Assembly (NCBI GenBank): GCA_008694505.1
Contig: VZDJ01004378.1
Coordinates: 10,167,472 to 10,231,471 of the forward strand
DNA length: 64,000 nt
Direction: 5' to 3'
From: Cyanoderma ruficeps
Lineage: Eukaryota; Chordata; Aves; Passeriformes; Timaliidae
The notes under the pieces are model-generated. The model worked only from the letters and a program-made list of their open reading frames with translations, was not told the DNA's origin and searched no databases. Position numbers and translations under genes: made by a program. Shown here piece after piece: positions 58,724-64,000 of this stretch (position 1 is the first letter of the stretch; each line of letters starts with the position of its first letter).

Positions 58724-61700
58724 CCCAATGTTTAGAAGATTAGTTGTTTCAACGTAAGATTTAAATTATGAAGTTACTTAAATCTTAATGACTAATTAAG
58801 ATATTCTAGAAAAATTGTAACTCTCAGTTTTAGGGGAGGGTTTTTTCACATTTCATTTCTAGGCTTCCTAATGGTCTTGGGATGGTTTGGATTTGTTTGA
58901 AGTTTTGCACTCTTCAACTTCAACTAAGAGAATGCTTTCTGCATAAGAGTTGGCTGGTCTGCAGGACCAGACAACATCAGATTTTTCTGACATAATGATC
59001 TAGTGAAGGAAATAATGCTTTAGGAAATGCAGGTGTTTCAGGAACCATGGAATGATTGTGGATGCTATATTCCTGTGACTGGATGGATTCCATCATTTTT
59101 ACATAAAAAGGGACAACAGTGCCTCTGTAGCAATCTGCACTGCATTTTCAGTGGTTTTCTGAGTTGTAGAAGACTGAGACAGTAAATTGTGGACAGTCAT
59201 TGTCTACACTAAGAATCTGCAAGAAACAGAATAAGTACCACAGATGTGTGTTGAGGTCAGCATAGTTGTATAAATCAGCCTAAATTTTCCTCCTGGTCCA
59301 TAAATCAAGAGAAATTAAAAAGTTCTGACAGTTACAAACCCATGGATTCATGGGCAGGAGAACTGGGAGCAAGTGAGTACAAGAGAAGGACGAAAGTCCA
59401 GTGGTCTGCAGAATGTTCTTAGAAGATAAGACAGCACAAGGCAACTACAGTAGTAGGATTGCTAGTGTGGTAATACAGGATATTTGCACATTTTGGTGAA
59501 TTATTTTGCCTCTATTCTTCAATATTTTGACACACAGTATTTTTCCTAGAAATTCTAGGATATACTGTGAGACACTGTGGCAGAGAGTTCTGGGTTTGCT
59601 ACATAATATATTACCCTTCCTTCTTCTGAGTTGATTAACAACGAAAATAAAGCTTGTAACTACAACTGTGGGGTTTTTTCTCTTGTAGTTACTTAACTTG
59701 CAGCTTAGGTGTGTTTCCACAGGGACCTAGTAATGATTTGTGCCTCAGGACTGTAATTGTAAGCTTGGTCCTTTCCAGAACAAGAGATTATCTCAATGGA
59801 CTGCCTGAAGAACTGAATAGTCCAATTTGATTTGGCAGTGGTCTTACTGTATTTTAATTTACGCACATGTACTTTCTTTGACAATTCTTGTTTTAATTCT
59901 TGAATACTTGTATGACTAACCACTTTTTCAACACATTGGTTTTTAAAGCCAGAGCTTCATCACCCAATTTTTCCAGCTTCTGCCAAGATTGAAGATTGAG
60001 TATTACAGAGATGTTAATGAAAAACTACTCAGAAGACTAATATAGGTGTGCTTAAGTCTTAGCTTAATAAGAAATAGTAAAATGGTTTAAAGTCTGGATT
60101 GACTCTAATAATATTAGGACTCACAGTCCTAATAATTTAGGAGTGTGAGCAGAAACCTGTTAGGTATAGGGGCAGATTCTCCTGGAGTATGCAGGAAAGC
60201 CATAGCAGAAGGCATTTCTGTGGCTTTACCTGATTGCTTTTACTTAAACATTTCTGGGCTATTGACCTAAGGCCACAGAAATAGGAATTTACTGCCAACA
60301 GTTTTTATCTTCTCCATCCACTTTCTGTGTCTCACAGCCCACAGTGCTTTAGCCACTATGTTTCATGTTGCCTTTCATCTGACAGCTGTGCTCTAAGGAA
60401 AAGTAGTATATTGCTAACCATATATTGAGTCTTTTTGCATGTCTATGAATATGGCCAAGTTTAGTTGGGAACTAGTTGCCTGCTGGACTGCAGAGGCATC
60501 GTAAAAATGTCTTCCCCATTCTGACTGGTTGCTGCATGTACCCATATCTAAGGAAGAAAAATTGAAAAGTTGAAAGAAGAAAAGAGATTTCAAGGTACAT
60601 ATTTCTTTCAATAACTGATAAGCTTGTGAAATGGAATTACTTTTTTTAAACAAATAAATTTGTACTTTGCACTTACGTTATTGTTATCTTCATACTTCTT
60701 GTATCTCGTAATAATTGGCTTCAAGTTTGATATGTGTTTCATTTAACTAAGAAGAAAAAGAAAAATCTTCATATAAGAGCAATCTGATTTAATCATTAAT
60801 ACTTAAATCATGCTTTCAGAGTATGCTTTAATATTAAGCACTTTTCTCACTGAAAAGAAGTGTATGTGATGCATATAAGTACTTACAAAAATGATTGGTA
60901 CATATGAGTCTTCTTTGAGAAATTTCCATCCTTAAAAAGATACTAGTATTTATTTATTTATACATCAAAAACTAGTAAAAGTATGAGTACACTTAATTTC
61001 CATAGCTCTAAATAAAGAATTCATACCCATTCTCACCTCATGTTTGGTTCCCTTCCAGTATTGTTTTCTGGCTATTAATTATACGCACCACATAAACGAC
61101 ACTTTCAAAAACTTCTTCAATTTCCCAATGTAATTCTAGTCAACCCAACTTGCACTTCATTTTTTAATATCACAGTATTACACTAGGTACATAACAAAAG
61201 TCAGCAAGCAAAACCAGAAACAGAAACTGAAAGAAAGTATGTTTTATCCTGATTGCATTTTGAAATAGTTTTATGATCAGTTGTAAGCAAGATTGGCAAA
61301 CCTTGTGAGTACAGTATCAATACTTACGGCTTTAGCATGTTTGGGCAATATAATATTATATATTCTACAGCCTTAATTGTTCTATAGCCCTTCCTAATGT
61401 AATTAAGCAGCTTTTACAGTTTTCTTCTTGGCAACCAATAATGCATTTGTTTTGCCAGAGCACCAGAGCCCCTCCTGTGTTTTGAATCCCCAGGGTAGCA
61501 AAAGTGATGTCCAAAGCATTGATGTGTTCACTTTATTCTCCCTCTCCTATTTGTTTGATACAGAAAAAATGGTACCATGGCATATGTTTTCTTTCCTGAA
61601 CCAGGAGTGTAAAGCATCTTGGATAATCCCACTTGTTTTTCCAGTGCCAGGGTCCTGGCAGAACATGTCTCTAGACTTATGTAGTGGAACAAGTGAAGGA

Positions 61701-64000
61701 ATCCCCGCGTTCAGATTTGATTTTTGCATTTGTTGTGACTGTCCTCTCACACTAGTGCCCACTTCTGTGCAGATACACTCCTGGGTAAATCTGGAGTTTT
61801 GTTTGATTTTAATTATTGAGATAGAATTCACATCCTGACTAAAATATAGAAAAATCTTATACACAATGCAAGCAACTGTGTAAGTATTTCTTCCTTCTTT
61901 GTCTTGTACATAAAAATTGTTTGCAGAAATACAAATAAGAAAACCATAACAGCAACACAAAGCAGAAGTTCTCATACTCAGATTTTTTCTAAATTGTAAA
62001 GGTAAATCAAGCTTTTCATTGGATTAAACACGAAAATGTTGATACTTTTAATACAGTAGTGGCGTATTATTTATTTATGTATATTCTAGCCTAGTGAATT
62101 ACACTGGCTAGGGTCATGCTTTAGCATATTTGCACAGTGATTCATGACCAGATGGAACATGATATAATCGCAGTTTTAATTTCTTTTCATTTCTGCATAT
62201 TATGGTGTAAGGAATTATGAAGTTATTAATCTAAAGTTAAACAACAAACCATATGCCAGTGTTCTTTCCTCAACAGTCTTATCCAGAAAGCAGATCTTCC
62301 TTGGGAGTAGGACTGATTACAATTTCAAAGGGGGGGGCTGGCCTTCATTTGACTGCTACAGCCTGTTTTAAGGACTACTAATACCTTCAGATGGGGGCTC
62401 TGGAGAAACTACATTGTGTATGAGTATTAAATACTCAATCCCATCTTCAACCTTTTAAATATAGGGTCCTTTCAAAATGAACTCTCTTCAGTAATGTCTC
62501 TGTAATCTGCTTGTGTTCACAGTGTTGTAAACATTTTCACTTTGCTGCTGGATTCTTGAAATTTTGGAGTACAATCTTTTAAATGTTACTGGCCTGTATG
62601 TTTGCAGCACCAGTGAGCACAGTTCAATGACAAATATTCATCCTCGTGCCTTATACACACCAATAAGTAAAATATCAGGCCTGATATAGTCACATTTGTG
62701 TTTGCTTTTCTGTGCTTTGAGCATGAAGATTTTGTTAAATGTAAATGAAAGAGATACTCCTACCACTTTTTTTCTGGTGTATATGCAGAATGATAAAATT
62801 TCTAGTATGCTTTTTCTGTAAGTATATGCATATTACAGGTGGCCTTCTTATAGAATTTAATAACTTGGTGTTTTACAAAACAAAAAAAAAGTGATGAGAT
62901 GAGGAGAAACAGCTTGATGAAAAATGGGTGCATTTGGTTTTCTAGCAATAGTTTCTCAAGAGGCTTTTGTTGGCTAAATGTATGATCTGTGTGGCCCTGT
63001 ACATCCTATGTTTTATATATATATATGGTTTCTCTGGGTGTTCAAAGGTATTAATTAGGAAAAAATGCATTATTTGAAGAACTAAGATATTAGGTTTTAG
63101 GAATTAGAGGGTTAAAATAATTTTCTGAGTATATATTCAGCCAAATGTTCTAGTAATTGTAAAATGTAATATTTTATAGGTGTTTCTTTATATTTCACAT
63201 AAACTGTGAATCTAAATAAAAACCCCAAACCACTTCCTTTTTTTGTACCCTATATGCAAATCAAGTCACATGTTCTGTTTAAGACAAGGTAAATAATTGC
63301 ACCCAAAAGTGCAGCTGGCAACAGTGGGTTTCAATTCAAAATGCTTTGGAGCTGCTGCTGAAATCTTCATCTTGAAACTGAAGTGCAGTGTAAAGGATTC
63401 TGAAAAGAGCCCAACTACGTCTATTTCATGAAATACAAGCCTACCACAGCTGCAAATTTATTTGAGGATGCTGATGGTGCTGCATCTGTTCCACTGACAA
63501 AGGAAAGACCACAGTTCTTTGCTACTGAGATATCCTCTACTGGCCTTTCCTTTCCTTTCCTTTTTCTGTTGTGCTCCTAATTACCATCATCATTGTCAGA
63601 ACATTATCAGTCATGGAGTAGGGTAGGGAGATGGATCAGAAATGGAAAAGAATAAGCATGCTCTCAATTCCTCAATTCTAGCTACTGTAAGCTAAATTGT
63701 TGCTTTACCTGTAATACAGTAAATATTGTAGTAATTTTAAGAGCAACTTATTATCGATAAAATACTGATCACTATCAGGATATGGACTTTGCTTTTCTTC
63801 TTAGGCTATTTTCATTTGTTTCTTCTGCACCCTTTTAATGGAATATGTAGGTCTCTTGAAAGGTAAGGTTGAAAATTGCAAGTCTGGCCTGCATTATGTA
63901 ACAAATTATTTGAAATGCAGCACTTTTATTTTCTTTATACTAGTAAAGAAAATCAGTATATTTCATTTAACCAAATTCATTCTTCATTCATTTTCAAGGA
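58724..64000 (+). other. NRCAM intron 26, remainder
   Basis: This 5.3-kb stretch is AT-rich, with a TATATA stretch at 63017-63025 and a TTTCC tandem at about 63547-63563. I see no canonical NRCAM tail exon, no DIRS polymerase or recombinase remnant and no RNA gene. Frames up to 142 codons (about 61430-61975, both strands) show no domain. Confidence 0.55.

Larger units (their letters stand above)
1..64000 (+). other. NRCAM: NRCAM gene, partial (26 coding exons in window, both ends missing)
   Basis: The gene encodes a type I membrane cell-adhesion protein of the L1 family. In neurons it acts in axon guidance, node of Ranvier assembly and ankyrin-linked adhesion (family knowledge). Exons translated in order give the end of Ig1, Ig2-Ig6 with paired cysteines, FN3 1-5, a transmembrane helix and the start of the cytoplasmic tail. 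The joins keep frame throughout, and all introns used are GT-AG. NRCAM is chosen over CHL1, neurofascin and L1CAM because the membrane and tail exons read [16 protein letters not shown] and KEKEDAHADPEIQPMKEDDG. The Ig2 segment SPLWTKEKLEP and the FN3 segments also fit NRCAM. The 5' exons (signal peptide, most of Ig1) and the 3' exons (FIGQY ankyrin motif) are not in the window. Exon numbers used below are window numbers. Confidence 0.96.

Noticed and set aside
61428..61975. Overlapping 136- and 142-codon frames on both strands
   Set aside because: They show no recognisable domain, and their protein composition looks random. They could not be tied to a DIRS polymerase or recombinase remnant.
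1..64000. The gene could be CHL1, neurofascin or L1CAM instead of NRCAM
   Set aside because: The transmembrane and tail exons ([11 protein letters not shown]..., KEDAHADPEIQPMKEDDG) and the SPLWTKEKLEP segment fit NRCAM. The tails of CHL1 and neurofascin differ at these positions.
58641..64000. Searched for the canonical RSLE or SDAED/FIGQY tail exons of NRCAM
   Set aside because: No matching exon was seen on the + strand by eye, so these exons are taken to lie beyond the window.

Overview
The window is vertebrate genomic DNA, almost certainly from a bird and probably a songbird. AT-rich introns separate small exons with consensus splice sites. Chicken-repeat-1 (CR1) LINE fragments are present, and the retroviral LTR (TGTCTTGGTTTAGAAAGACAGG type) is of a kind I associate with passerine genomes. 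Nothing prokaryotic is present.

The whole window lies inside one + strand gene, NRCAM (neuronal cell adhesion molecule, L1 family). I can place 26 coding exons, from the end of Ig domain 1 (bases 1-180) through Ig2-Ig6, FN3 domains 1-5, the transmembrane exon (51709-51840) and the membrane-proximal cytoplasmic exon (54969-55047). The tail exon reads KEKEDAHADPEIQPMKEDDG, which matches NRCAM rather than CHL1, neurofascin or L1CAM. The signal peptide, most of Ig1 and the canonical C-terminal exons (ankyrin-binding FIGQY and the PDZ-type terminus) lie outside the window. Three short exons (57, 30 and 36 bp) and the two FN5 exons are phase-symmetric cassettes, as expected for alternative splicing.

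The 14.2-kb intron between the two Ig4 exons carries a young endogenous retrovirus on the - strand (9449-15923). It has a 5-bp target duplication CCTTC, 680/698-bp LTRs differing by about five substitutions, a Lys-tRNA-type primer site, intact gag and pro-RT-RNaseH-IN frames separated only by an in-frame UAG, and no env. CR1 fragments lie at about 19.13-20.0 kb and 25.25-25.64 kb, and an LTR-like patch lies at about 36.5-36.9 kb.

The most interesting feature is in the cytoplasmic-tail region. At 56807-58640, on the same strand as NRCAM, there is a stop-free 1.83-kb exon-like ORF whose C-terminal half resembles the DIRS1-retrotransposon Gag / LAP2-alpha C-terminal domain. It has a 3' splice acceptor in the correct phase to join the preceding NRCAM exon, a poor Kozak context at its first ATG, and an AATAAA about 78 bp after its stop. 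No reverse transcriptase or recombinase remains beside it. I read it as a candidate alternative terminal exon that would give NRCAM a gag-derived intracellular domain, paralleling the known DIRS1-gag co-options in TMPO/LAP2-alpha and ZNF451. This needs transcript support.
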